NCBI RefSeq assembly: GCF_013184745.1
Contig: NZ_JAATVU010000010.1
Span: forward strand, 1-64,000
Origin: Mangrovicoccus sp. HB161399
GTDB lineage: Bacteria; Pseudomonadota; Alphaproteobacteria; Rhodobacterales; Rhodobacteraceae
Length of the DNA stretch: 64,000 bases
Direction of reading: 5' to 3'
The notes under the pieces were generated by a model that saw only the letters and a list, made by a program, of their open reading frames with translations, searched no databases and was not told where the DNA came from. Of this stretch, positions 1 to 7,797 are shown one piece after another. The translations under genes were made by a program, and so were the position numbers. How positions within the stretch are numbered: position 1 is the first letter of the stretch; each line of letters opens with the position of its first letter.

Positions 1-482
1 CGTCCGGCGCGGCCGCCGGGCCGGCATGCATCCGGACCCCGCAGACGGCGCGCTTCCCGCGGCGGCCGTCCTCCAGCTTGTGCCCGGCCGGGACATGGGC
101 GAGCCCGGTCTTCTCCGGGGCCGCGCCTGAAGTTGACTTCCGTGGCGTCCTGCCGGATCGGGACGGGACCGCCGGCGGCCCGGATGCGCAGGGCGGACGC
201 CGCGGAATGCCCCCCGGGGATCCCGTCTCCGCTGGCAGTCCCGCCGGAGAGGAGCCGGCGGGCGCCTCGGCGTCCGGCCGGTCCCGGACCGCCGCGGGCA
301 GCGGTTTCCCCGGCCGCTCCCCGAGGGCCCCGGGCATCGCCCCGAGCCTGCGGTCCAGCCGCCCGTCCCCCGGATCGCACCCGGCGGTTTGGCGGCCGGA
401 ACAAGCTGCCGCGAGACGGCACGGAGCGCCTGCGTCCGAGGTGCGGAACGCCGGGCCCGCAGTCGGGCCCGGCCAGGCGGAC
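1..482. other. No supported gene (left edge of window)
   Basis: I see no gene here that I can support. The stretch is very GC-rich and open in several frames, but the translations are rich in Arg, Pro, Gly and Ala and show no family motif. One frame open from the left edge stops at 128-130 on the plus strand and could be the last 42 codons of a gene lying mostly outside the window, but its residues are not recognisable. The rest lies downstream of the minus-strand SDR gene. Confidence 0.4.
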
Positions 483-1271
483 TCAGATCCCGCGGATCAT
501 GCCGCCGTCGCAGCGCAGCATGCTGCCGGTGACATAGGAGGCAGGCGCCGAGCACAGGAAGGCAGCCACGGCGGCGAATTCCTCGACCCGGCCATAGCGG
601 CCGGCCGGGATGCTGGCGCGGGAGGCGGCGCGCACCGCGTCCAGCTCCTTGCCCTGCCGCTCGGCCGCAGCCGCGTCGAGCTGGTCGACGCGGTCGGTAT
701 GGATGCGCCCGGGCAGCAGCAGGTTCGCGGTCACCCCATCGGCCGCGACTTCGGCGGCCAGGGTCTTGGACCAGCCGGCCAGGGCCGCGCGCAGCGTGTT
801 CGACAGAGCAAGGTTCGGGATCGGCTGCTCGACGCCGGAAGAGGCCAGGGTCAGGATACGCCCCCAGCCTGCTTCGCGCATCGCCGGAAGCAGCGCCGTG
901 GTCAGTCCGATCACCGGCGCGACCATGGATTGCGCGGCAGCCATCACCGACTCCGCCATCATTGCGTGCGCCCCGCCGGGCTGCGGTCCGCCCGTATTGT
1001 TGACGAGGACGTCGACGCCGCCGAGCCGTTCCCCCGCGGCTTCCGCGAGCTTCGCCGCGAAACCCGGATCGGCGAGGTCGGAGGCGACCCATTGTGCCTG
1101 CCCCTGCCCTGCGGCATTGATATCCGCCGCTGCCGCGGCGAGCGCGGCCTCGTCGCGGCCGGTCAGGAGGACGGAGGCGCCCTCTGCCGCCAGCGCAGCC
1201 GCGACGCCGCGGCCCAGCCCGCGCGAAGAGGCCAGAACCAGCGCGCGCTTTCCGTTCAGTCCGAGATCCAT
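483..1271 (-). CDS. SDR-family oxidoreductase with altered catalytic tetrad
   Basis: This is a 262-residue short-chain dehydrogenase/reductase, probably an NAD(P)-dependent cytosolic enzyme on a keto/hydroxy substrate. The Rossmann fold shows the dinucleotide-binding motif SSRGLGRG (about residues 15-22) and NNTGG (91-95); the catalytic Ser lies in ASSG (143-146). The C-terminal MLRCDGG stretch is usual for the family. The classical Tyr-x3-Lys pair is not present: the aligned segment reads Ser157-x3-Arg161, so ordinary SDR chemistry is doubtful. It is the last gene of a minus-strand operon, 3 bp after the DapA-like gene, which links it to the 5-oxoproline/D-amino-acid gene set. The substrate is unknown. 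Confidence 0.85.
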   Translation of the reverse strand: MDLGLNGKRALVLASSRGLGRGVAAALAAEGASVLLTGRDEAALAAAAADINAAGQGQAQWVASDLADPGFAAKLAEAAGERLGGVDVLVNNTGGPQPGGAHAMMAESVMAAAQSMVAPVIGLTTALLPAMREAGWGRILTLASSGVEQPIPNLALSNTLRAALAGWSKTLAAEVAADGVTANLLLPGRIHTDRVDQLDAAAAERQGKELDAVRAASRASIPAGRYGRVEEFAAVAAFLCSAPASYVTGSMLRCDGGMIRGI

Positions 1272-1274
1272 GGG

Positions 1275-2204
1275 TCAGAGTCCTTCCAGCTTGCGTTCCG
1301 TCCGCGCCATCAGCCGTTCCAGTTCGGCGATGTCGGTTGCGGCGAGTGCCGGCCCCGGCGCGCGGGTGCAGGCATGGGCGATGGCGCCGCGTTTCATCAG
1401 CACATGCTTGCGCAGGGCAAGGCCCCAGCCCGGCTGCTGCTCGTGGCGCAGGATCGGGACATAGGCGTCGAACAGGTCTTCGGCCTCGTCCGGCTTGCCT
1501 GCACGGAAGAGCTCGACGCAGCGCACCAGCGCCTCGGGATATGCGAAACCGGTCATCGCGCCGTCGGCACCTCGCGCCAGTTCCTGCGGCAGGTAGAGCC
1601 CGCCATTGCCGCAGAGGATCGAAAGCCGCGGCACGCCGGCACCGGACTCATGGCCGCGCAGCGCCGAGATCTTGGTCAGCCCCGGCCAGTCCTCGTGCTT
1701 CAGCATCACCATCTGCGGCAGCTCGGTGGAGAGCCGCCGGACCAGCGCGGCCGAAACAGGGACACCGGTCGAGAGCGGGAAATCCTGGAAGCAGAGCGGG
1801 ACATCCGGGCCGAGCGCCGCCGCGACCGCGTGGAAATAGGCTTCCACCCGGTCCTCGCGCGCGGGACCCCGGTTCGGGGCGACCATGACGCCCGCGGCGC
1901 CCTTCTCCATCGCATAGCGGCCGAGATCGGCGAGATTGCCGAGACCGGCGTCGGAGACGCCGACCACTACCGGCAGGTCGCCCGCGCGGTAGAGGAAGCG
2001 GTCGAGCACGGCACGGCGCTCCTCCTGGGTCAGCTTGTCGGCCTCGCCCATCATGCCGAGCACGGTCATGCCGGTGACGCCGTGGCCGCGGTAGAATTCG
2101 ACCAGCGTGTCGATGCTGGCATAGTCGACGCTGCCATCCGCGGCGAAGGGGGTGGCGGCGATGATGTAGACGCCGGAGGTCCGGCGGTCGATCAGTCGGG
2201 TCAT
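1275..2204 (-). CDS. DapA/NAL-family aldolase-like protein
   Basis: This 309-residue TIM-barrel protein belongs to the dihydrodipicolinate synthase/N-acetylneuraminate lyase family (usual length 290-310). The motif GMMGEADKLTQEER corresponds to the conserved GTTGE region, and the Schiff-base lysine is seen in VMLKHED (about residue 168). The YNxP segment that normally gives the catalytic Tyr is QDFP here, so the Tyr aligns with Gln. It is therefore probably not a true DapA, but a Schiff-base lyase, aldolase or dehydratase on another 2-keto acid. It sits between the class IV aminotransferase (8 bp gap) and the SDR (3 bp gap) in one operon. The real substrate cannot be read from sequence. Confidence 0.85.
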   Translation of the reverse strand: MTRLIDRRTSGVYIIAATPFAADGSVDYASIDTLVEFYRGHGVTGMTVLGMMGEADKLTQEERRAVLDRFLYRAGDLPVVVGVSDAGLGNLADLGRYAMEKGAAGVMVAPNRGPAREDRVEAYFHAVAAALGPDVPLCFQDFPLSTGVPVSAALVRRLSTELPQMVMLKHEDWPGLTKISALRGHESGAGVPRLSILCGNGGLYLPQELARGADGAMTGFAYPEALVRCVELFRAGKPDEAEDLFDAYVPILRHEQQPGWGLALRKHVLMKRGAIAHACTRAPGPALAATDIAELERLMARTERKLEGL

Positions 2205-2212
2205 GGCGAGCC

Positions 2213-3067
2213 TCAGATCGCGGCGGCGCGGCGGGTGTCGATATAGAGCTGGCGCAGGTCGCGCGCGACCGGGCCGGGACGGCCGCTGCCGATCGTGGCG
2301 CCGTCGATCGAGACCACCGGCAGCACGAAATTCGTGGCGGAGGTGATGAAGGCCTCGTCGGCGGCACGGGCCTCGGCGACGGAGAAGGCGCGCTCCTCGA
2401 TCTCCAGCCCGTGGCGGCGGGCCAGTTCCAGCACGCCCGCGCGGGTGACGCCGGGCAGCAGCGCGTGGGACAGCTCGCGCGTGACCAGCTTGCCGCCGGC
2501 GACGATATGGGCGGTGGCGGAAGAGGCCTCGGTCACGACGCCGTCCTCGACCAGCCAGGCATCGTCGCAGCCGCGAGCCTTGGCCTCCATCTTCGCCATC
2601 GACGGATAGAGCAGCTGCACCGTCTTGATGTCGCGGCGGCCCCAGCGCAGGTCCGGCACGGTGGCGACCTTGATGCCGCGCTCGGCGGCCGGGTTCTTCA
2701 GCGCGTTCTTGGCCTGGGTGAACATCACCAGGGTCGGGGGCGTGTCTTCGGGCGGGTAGACGAAGTCGCGGTCCTGCTCGCCGCGGGTGAGCTGCAGATA
2801 GACCATGCCCTGGTCGAGCTTGTTCATTGCGACGATCTGGCGGTGCGCCTCGAGCAGGTTCTCGTCGGAGAGCGGCACCGGAATGCCGAGCGCGGCGGCC
2901 GAGCGCTTCAGCCGCGCGGCGTGGGGAGCGTAGTCGATCAGCATGCCGTCGAGCACGCAGGTCACTTCGTAGATGGCGTCGGCCATGGTGAAGCCGCGGT
3001 CGAAGATCGACACTTTCGCTTCGGTTTCGGGCAGCCAGGCGCCGTTGAGATAGACGATGCGGGTCAT
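2213..3067 (-). CDS. Class IV aminotransferase, D-amino-acid transaminase type
   Basis: This 284-residue PLP-dependent fold-type IV aminotransferase most resembles D-amino-acid transaminase, which moves the amino group between D-amino acids and 2-keto acids in the cytosol. The N-terminal FDRGFTMADAIYEV segment is typical of the D-specific branch, RRDIKTVQLLY holds the PLP lysine, and EASSATAHIV plus SATNFVLPV form the cofactor phosphate region. The length is typical. It lies 32 bp downstream of pxpA and 8 bp upstream of the DapA-like gene. The context suggests that D-amino acids or lactams derived from them are processed together with 5-oxoproline. A branched-chain or 4-amino-4-deoxychorismate role is possible but less likely. 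Confidence 0.88.
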   Translation of the reverse strand: MTRIVYLNGAWLPETEAKVSIFDRGFTMADAIYEVTCVLDGMLIDYAPHAARLKRSAAALGIPVPLSDENLLEAHRQIVAMNKLDQGMVYLQLTRGEQDRDFVYPPEDTPPTLVMFTQAKNALKNPAAERGIKVATVPDLRWGRRDIKTVQLLYPSMAKMEAKARGCDDAWLVEDGVVTEASSATAHIVAGGKLVTRELSHALLPGVTRAGVLELARRHGLEIEERAFSVAEARAADEAFITSATNFVLPVVSIDGATIGSGRPGPVARDLRQLYIDTRRAAAI

Positions 3068-3099
3068 TTGGGAGGTCTCGTTACTGGTACTTCGGGAAA

Positions 3100-3870
3100 T
3101 CAGGAGCGGGCGAAGGGGGCGATGCCAACGCCGTTCTCGGCAAGTGCCGCGCGCAGGGTACGGGCCATCTCGACCGCGCCGGGCGTGTCGCCATGGACGC
3201 AGAGCGTGGCCGGCTCGACAGGCAGGCGCTTGCCGCCGGTGGTCGGGATATGGCCGTTCACGACCATTTCCAGAACCTGATCGAGGCTTTCCTGCGGGTC
3301 ATGGATCACGGCGCCGGGCTGGCTGCGCGGGGTCAGCTCGCCCTGGTCGGTATAGCTTCGGTCGGCATAGATCTCGCAGGCGACGTCCAGCCCGGCCTTC
3401 TCGGCGGCGGCATAGGTCTCGGAATAGGGCAGCGAGACGTAGGTGAGCGAGGGATCGACGGTCTTCACAGCACGCACGCAGAGAGCGGCAAGATCGGCAT
3501 CGACCGCGGCCATGTTGCCGAGCGCGCCATGCGTCTTCACATGGGTCATCGGATGGCCCTCGATCTCGGCCATGCCGCGCATCGCCGCGATCTGGTAGAT
3601 CAGCTGCGACTCCAGATCCTCGGGACGTTCGCCCGAGATGCGGCGGCGGCCGAATCCATAGAGATCGGCGAAGGAGGGATGCGCGCCGACGGAAACGCCC
3701 TTCTCCTTTGCCAGGCGAATCGTTCGGCGCATCACCACCGGGTCGCCGGCATGGAAGCCGCAGGCGATATTCGCCGTGGAAACAAGGTCCAGCATGGCGG
3801 CGTCATCGCCGATGGTCCAAGCGCCGAAGCTCTCGCCCATGTCGCAGTTCAGGTCGATCGTCCGGATCAT
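3100..3870 (-). CDS. pxpA: 5-oxoprolinase subunit A (LamB/YcsF family)
   Basis: PxpA is one of three subunits of the ATP-dependent prokaryotic 5-oxoprolinase, which opens pyroglutamate to glutamate. The start DLNCDMGESFGAW, the ACGFHAGDP motif and GAHPSF are hallmark residues, and the length (256 residues) is usual. I use the ATG at 3870 because translation from there begins directly with the conserved MIRTIDLNCD; an upstream in-frame ATG at 3888 would add six residues. The gene heads a minus-strand operon, while its partners pxpB and pxpC lie in the divergent plus-strand operon. The two halves of the enzyme are thus joined only through the control region at 3871-4051. Confidence 0.95.
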   Translation of the reverse strand: MIRTIDLNCDMGESFGAWTIGDDAAMLDLVSTANIACGFHAGDPVVMRRTIRLAKEKGVSVGAHPSFADLYGFGRRRISGERPEDLESQLIYQIAAMRGMAEIEGHPMTHVKTHGALGNMAAVDADLAALCVRAVKTVDPSLTYVSLPYSETYAAAEKAGLDVACEIYADRSYTDQGELTPRSQPGAVIHDPQESLDQVLEMVVNGHIPTTGGKRLPVEPATLCVHGDTPGAVEMARTLRAALAENGVGIAPFARS

Positions 3871-3934
3871 GTCATTCCTCTGTTGCACTCTTTGTCAGCT
3901 CCAAGCTTGTCAGGCGCTCAAATTTTGACCATTT

Positions 3935-3946
3935 TGTAGCGCTACA
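3935..3946. promoter_or_regulatory. Perfect 12-bp palindrome in the pxpA/dctP divergent control region
   Basis: TGTAGCGCTACA reads the same on both strands and lies in an AT-richer stretch about 65 bp upstream of pxpA and 105 bp upstream of dctP. It is a likely site for a dimeric regulator, and the GntR protein encoded at 8813-9475 in the dctP operon is the nearest candidate. That pairing is inference. Confidence 0.5.
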
Positions 3947-3986
3947 TCTGCTGATGGAGCCTTGCCCGTTCCTCTCGGAATACTGA

Positions 3987-3997
3987 TGGTATACTGA
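3987..3997. promoter_or_regulatory. -10-like box TATACT overlapping a GGTATAC-type operator upstream of dctP
   Basis: TGGTATACTGA contains TATACT (3990-3995), a five-of-six match to the sigma-70 -10 box, placed about 57 bp before the dctP start. The same bases form a GGTATAC core like that bound by GntR/FCD proteins such as UxuR. An overlap of operator and promoter suggests repression. I see no good -35 box. Confidence 0.4.
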
Positions 3998-4051
3998 AAT
4001 GGCAAGCCTCGAATGGCTGACAACCTGCCTCCACCAGCAAGGAAAATACTT

Positions 4052-5035
4052 ATGAAACAGGGACATAACGTGGCTTTGGCTGCGCTTCTCGCTGTCGCTG
4101 CCGCTGCCCCGGCGCTTGCCGAGACCGACTGGGACATGTCCGTAGTCTGGCCGGAAGGCAACTTCCATACGCAGAACGCCATGGCCTTCGCCGAGAAGGT
4201 GAAGGAAGTGACCGACGGCGAGGTGAACATCACCGTCCATTCCGGCGGCGCGCTCGGGATCAAGGGACCGGAAGGCATGGCAGCGGTCCGCGACGGCATC
4301 GTGCCGATCGCCGACATCCTGATGAGCCAGCAGGTCGGCGAGAACCCGGCGCTCGGCGTCGAGACCCTGCCCTTCCTGGCGCCGACCAGCCAGGACCTGG
4401 CGCTGCTGCACAAGTTCTACCGTCCGCTGATCGAGAAGATCGCAGGCGAGATGAACCAGAAGCTGCTCTACATGACCCCCTGGCCGGGCCAGGCGGTGTA
4501 CTCGCCGGAGCCGGTCAACACGCTGGCCGACCTGTCGGGGCTGAAGATCCGCGTCGTCGACGCAAACGGCCATGACTTCTTCGAGGCGCTCGGCGCCGCG
4601 CCGGTGCAGATGCCCTGGGGCGAGGTGATCCCGTCGCTGGCCGCGGGCACGATCGAGGGCGTGACGACCTCCTCCTCCTCGGGCGTGGACGGTGCGTTCT
4701 GGGAGTTCATGGACAACATGAGCACCTTCAACTGGCAGGCCTCCTCCAACATCGTGACCGTCAATCTCGACGCCTGGAACGACCTGTCGGACGGGGACCA
4801 GAAGGCGATCGAGGACGCTGCTGCAGGCCTGGAAGGCCAGTTCTGGCTGAACTCCCGCGCCGAGGATGCCAAGAAGATCGCCATTCTCGAAGAGCACGGC
4901 ATGTCCGTCACCGCGCCCTCGGCTGAGCTGAAGGCCGAGCTGCTGGAGAAGGCGCTGCCGCTGTGGGATGCGTTCAAGGAGCGCGTGCCCGAGGCCGCGC
5001 CGGTGGTCGACGCCTACCTGGCCGCCCGCGACTGA
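4052..5035 (+). CDS. TRAP transporter substrate-binding protein (DctP family)
   Basis: This is the periplasmic solute receptor of a TRAP transporter, 327 residues. From the ATG at 4052 the N-terminus is a clean signal peptide (charged MKQ start, hydrophobic run, cleavage after ALA before ETDWD), and AAGGAAAA lies just upstream. An in-frame start at 4013 would add 13 residues before the signal and is less likely. The middle segment LSGLKIRVVDANGHDFFEALGAAPVQ carries the family Arg that holds the ligand carboxylate. The operon continues with DctQ, DctM and two 5-oxoprolinase subunits, so pyroglutamate or a related lactam acid is the likely ligand; this is inference from context. Confidence 0.9.
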   Translation: MKQGHNVALAALLAVAAAAPALAETDWDMSVVWPEGNFHTQNAMAFAEKVKEVTDGEVNITVHSGGALGIKGPEGMAAVRDGIVPIADILMSQQVGENPALGVETLPFLAPTSQDLALLHKFYRPLIEKIAGEMNQKLLYMTPWPGQAVYSPEPVNTLADLSGLKIRVVDANGHDFFEALGAAPVQMPWGEVIPSLAAGTIEGVTTSSSSGVDGAFWEFMDNMSTFNWQASSNIVTVNLDAWNDLSDGDQKAIEDAAAGLEGQFWLNSRAEDAKKIAILEEHGMSVTAPSAELKAELLEKALPLWDAFKERVPEAAPVVDAYLAARD

Positions 5036-5110
5036 CCCCTGCCCCACCCCTGCGGCTGCCGCGCGCCCCCGCGGCGGCCGCTACCGGCCGGGCGCCCCTC
5101 CCGGCCGTGC

Positions 5111-5146
5111 GGCGCTGTCCCTTCCTCCCTCTTCGGGGACAGCGCC
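5111..5146. other. Intercistronic hairpin between dctP and dctQ
   Basis: The arms GGCGCTGTCCC (5111-5121) and GGGACAGCGCC (5136-5146) form a perfect 11-bp stem with a 14-nt loop and no T-run. It lies in the 140-bp gap after the receptor gene. Such hairpins usually protect the 3' end of receptor mRNA or partly stop transcription, giving more receptor than permease. Confidence 0.6.
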
Positions 5147-5175
5147 TTCCCCGAATTCCCGACAGCGGAGACCGC

Positions 5176-5745
5176 ATGCAGAGCCCGCCGACCCATCCTG
5201 CCCCCGACGATCCCTCCGGTCCCGCCGCGGGCCGCTTCGCCTGGTTCATCGCGCCTGCCGACCGGATGGCCGACATTGCCAATGTCGCCGCCGCGCTGTG
5301 CCTGCTGGCAATCTTCGGGCTTGTCGGTGCCGAGGTGCTGGCGCGCAACCTCGCCAATACCTCGATCTCCTTTTCCTGGGATGTCGCTGCCTACCTGATG
5401 GGGTCGTGCTTCATGCTGTCCTGTGCCAGCGCGCTGAAATCCGGAAGCCACGTCCGCGTCACCGGCCTGGCCGAGATCCTGCCGACGAAAGCGGCGCGCG
5501 CGCTCGACCTCTTCGCCTGCCTCGCCGGTTTCGCAGCGGCCCTGATGCTGGCCTGGGCGATCGGGCAGATGGCCTGGCTGTCCTTCGAGCGCGGCTCGAC
5601 CTCCGCCTCGGTGGTGCGCATCCCGCTGGTGTGGCCGCAATCGGTGCTGGCCTTCGGCGCCGCCCTGCTCTGCCTTCAGCTCGCTGCCCAGTTCCTGCGG
5701 CTGGTCCGCGGCGAAGGCCTTCCCGCCGGTTCCGGACTGGAGTGA
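5176..5745 (+). CDS. TRAP transporter small permease (DctQ family)
   Basis: This is the small membrane subunit of the TRAP transporter, 189 residues. Four hydrophobic segments are visible, at roughly residues 33-53, 70-90, 105-130 and 145-170. The stretch SFSWDVAAYLMGSCFMLSCA fits the DctQ family, in which the second helix carries conserved polar residues. I chose the ATG at 5176 because GCGGAG lies just upstream and the open frame before it has no membrane or family character. It is followed after 4 bp by dctM, its partner in the inner membrane. Confidence 0.88.
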   Translation: MQSPPTHPAPDDPSGPAAGRFAWFIAPADRMADIANVAAALCLLAIFGLVGAEVLARNLANTSISFSWDVAAYLMGSCFMLSCASALKSGSHVRVTGLAEILPTKAARALDLFACLAGFAAALMLAWAIGQMAWLSFERGSTSASVVRIPLVWPQSVLAFGAALLCLQLAAQFLRLVRGEGLPAGSGLE

Positions 5746-5749
5746 TCCC

Positions 5750-7051
5750 ATGGCCAAGATTTCCTTCGCTCTCCTCGGGCTCCTCGCCCTGCTGCTCGGC
5801 TCCGGCGTCTGGATCGGGCTCGGCCTGATCGGCAGCGGCGCGGGCATGCTCGCCCTCTTCAAACCCAACATGCCGGTCGAGAAGCTGATCGCGCAGCAGG
5901 CGTTCAACGTGCTGTCCTCGGCCGAGCTTCTGGCGCTGCCGCTCTTCATCCTGATGGCGGAGCTGCTTTTCCGCACGAAGATCTCCGAGGCGCTCTTCAC
6001 CGGGCTCTCGCCCTGGCTGCGCCGCGTTCCGGGGCGGCTGAGCCACCTGACCGTGCTGGGCTGCACCATGTTCGCCTCGGTCTGCGGCTCCTCGGCCGCG
6101 ACCACCGCGACGGTCGGCCGGATCACCGCCAAGCAGCTTCTCGACCGCGGCTACGACCGCGGGCTGGTCACCGGCTCGCTCGCGGGCGCCGGCACGCTCG
6201 GCTTCCTGATCCCGCCCTCGACGATCATGATCATCTACGGCGTGATGGCCGAGGAATCCGTGCTGCGCCTGTTCATCGCGGGCATCCTGCCGGGGCTGAT
6301 GATCGCCGCCGCCTACATGGGCTATCTCGGCCTCCGCGCGCTGCTGAACCCGTCGCTCGTCGGCAGCCCGCCCGAGCCCACCAGCTTCGTCGAAAAGCTG
6401 CGCGCGCTGAAGGATCTGGGGCCGCTGATGGTGCTGATCTTCATCGTGATCGGCTCGATGTATGCCGGTTTCGCCTCGCCGACCGAAGCGGCCGCCGTGG
6501 GCGTGTTCGGTGCCATCGCCATCGGCATCGTCCAGCGGACGCTGGACCTGCGCGGGCTTCTCGCCTCCTGCCGCGCCGCTGCCGACAGCTGCGCCATGAT
6601 CGGGCTGATCATGATCGGCGCGATGTTCCTGTCCACCGCCATCGGCTATCTCGGCCTGCCGCGCTACATCGCCGGCACGATCGAGGGCTGGGGCCTCTCG
6701 CCGCTGGCGCTGATCCTGATGCTGCTGGTCTTCTACGTGATCCTCGGCACGGTGATGGAGGGTCTGGGCTGCATCGTGATGACGCTGCCGATCACCCTGC
6801 CGCTGATCGAAGCTGCCGGCTATTCAAAGGTGTGGTTCGGCATTTTCCTGGTGGTCGTGATCGAGATGGCGCAGATTTCCCCGCCCGTGGGCTTCAACCT
6901 GACCGTGATCCAGCGGATCACCGGCGACTCGATCGGCAAGATCACCCGCGCCACCATGCCCTTCTTCCTGATCCTCGCGGGCTTCGTCGTGCTGATCGCC
7001 GTGGCGCCGGGCATCGTCGACGTGGTGCCGAACATGATGGCGAACCGCTGA
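5750..7051 (+). CDS. TRAP transporter large permease (DctM family)
   Basis: This is the large membrane subunit that forms the Na+/substrate channel of the TRAP transporter. It has 433 residues (usual 425-440) and about a dozen hydrophobic segments. Family marks include SVCGSSAATTATVGRI, GAGTLGFLIPPSTIMIIYG, SPTEAAAVGVFGA and EMAQISPPVGFNL. Its stop codon shares one base with the pxpB start (TGATG), which implies translational coupling and ties uptake to 5-oxoproline hydrolysis. Confidence 0.95.
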   Translation: MAKISFALLGLLALLLGSGVWIGLGLIGSGAGMLALFKPNMPVEKLIAQQAFNVLSSAELLALPLFILMAELLFRTKISEALFTGLSPWLRRVPGRLSHLTVLGCTMFASVCGSSAATTATVGRITAKQLLDRGYDRGLVTGSLAGAGTLGFLIPPSTIMIIYGVMAEESVLRLFIAGILPGLMIAAAYMGYLGLRALLNPSLVGSPPEPTSFVEKLRALKDLGPLMVLIFIVIGSMYAGFASPTEAAAVGVFGAIAIGIVQRTLDLRGLLASCRAAADSCAMIGLIMIGAMFLSTAIGYLGLPRYIAGTIEGWGLSPLALILMLLVFYVILGTVMEGLGCIVMTLPITLPLIEAAGYSKVWFGIFLVVVIEMAQISPPVGFNLTVIQRITGDSIGKITRATMPFFLILAGFVVLIAVAPGIVDVVPNMMANR

Positions 7052-7797
7052 TGCAGGCCGAGGACCACACCCCGCGCCTGCTGCCCTCGGGCGAGCAGGC
7101 GCTGACCTTCCAGATCTCCGAAGCCGTGGACGAAGGCGCCAACCGGCGGATCATCGCGCTGGCCGCGGCGCTCGACCGCGCCATCGCCGACGGCGAGATC
7201 GCGGGCGTCACCGAGCGCGTGCCGACCTACCGCTCGCTGCTCGTGCGCTACGACCCCGAGCGGATCCGCGGCGCGGCGCTCGGCGAGGCGCTGCTGGTGC
7301 TCCATGCCGGGCTGGAGACCGGAGCGGAGACCGGACGGCTCTGGCGCGTGCCGGTGCATTACGGCGGCCCAGCGGCGCTCGACCTCGAGAGCCTCGCCGG
7401 AGAGAAGGGCATGACCCCCGAGGAGCTGATCGCGCTGCATTCGGGGGCCGAATACCGCGTCTACATGATCGGTTTCGCCCCGGGCTTCGCCTATCTCGGC
7501 GGGCTGCCCGAGATCCTGCACGCCCCGCGCCTGCCGCAGCCGCGGCAGCTGGTCCCCGCGGGGGCCATCGGCATCGGCGGCAAGCAGGGCAACATCAATT
7601 CGGTGGCCGGTCCCTCGGGCTGGCGCTTCCTCGGGGCGACGCCGGTCCGGCTCTTCGATCCGCGCCGCGCCGATCCCTTCCTGCTGGAGGCAGGCGACCG
7701 CGTCCGCTTCGAGCCCGTCGATGCCGCCGCCTTCGCCCGGCTCTCCGCCGAAGCCGAGGCCGGCTCCGCCCTGATCGCGCCGGAGGAGGCCGCATGA
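7051..7797 (+). CDS. pxpB: 5-oxoprolinase subunit B (KipI family)
   Basis: PxpB forms with PxpA and PxpC the ATP-dependent 5-oxoprolinase. This 248-residue protein has the family signature GFAPGFAYLGGLP and the stretch GAIGIGGKQGNIN toward the C-terminus. The start is the ATG overlapping the dctM stop, and the protein begins directly with the family N-terminus (LLPSGEQALTFQ). It overlaps pxpC by 4 bp (ATGA). Older names for the family refer to inhibition of the sporulation kinase KinA (KipI), but the operon with PxpC and the divergent PxpA supports the enzyme role. Confidence 0.93.
   Translation: MQAEDHTPRLLPSGEQALTFQISEAVDEGANRRIIALAAALDRAIADGEIAGVTERVPTYRSLLVRYDPERIRGAALGEALLVLHAGLETGAETGRLWRVPVHYGGPAALDLESLAGEKGMTPEELIALHSGAEYRVYMIGFAPGFAYLGGLPEILHAPRLPQPRQLVPAGAIGIGGKQGNINSVAGPSGWRFLGATPVRLFDPRRADPFLLEAGDRVRFEPVDAAAFARLSAEAEAGSALIAPEEAA

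Noticed and set aside
78-2246. A plus-strand open frame of 722 codons at the left end
   Set aside because: It is antisense to the SDR and DapA-like genes, which have clear family motifs, and its own translation is Arg/Gly-rich without domains.
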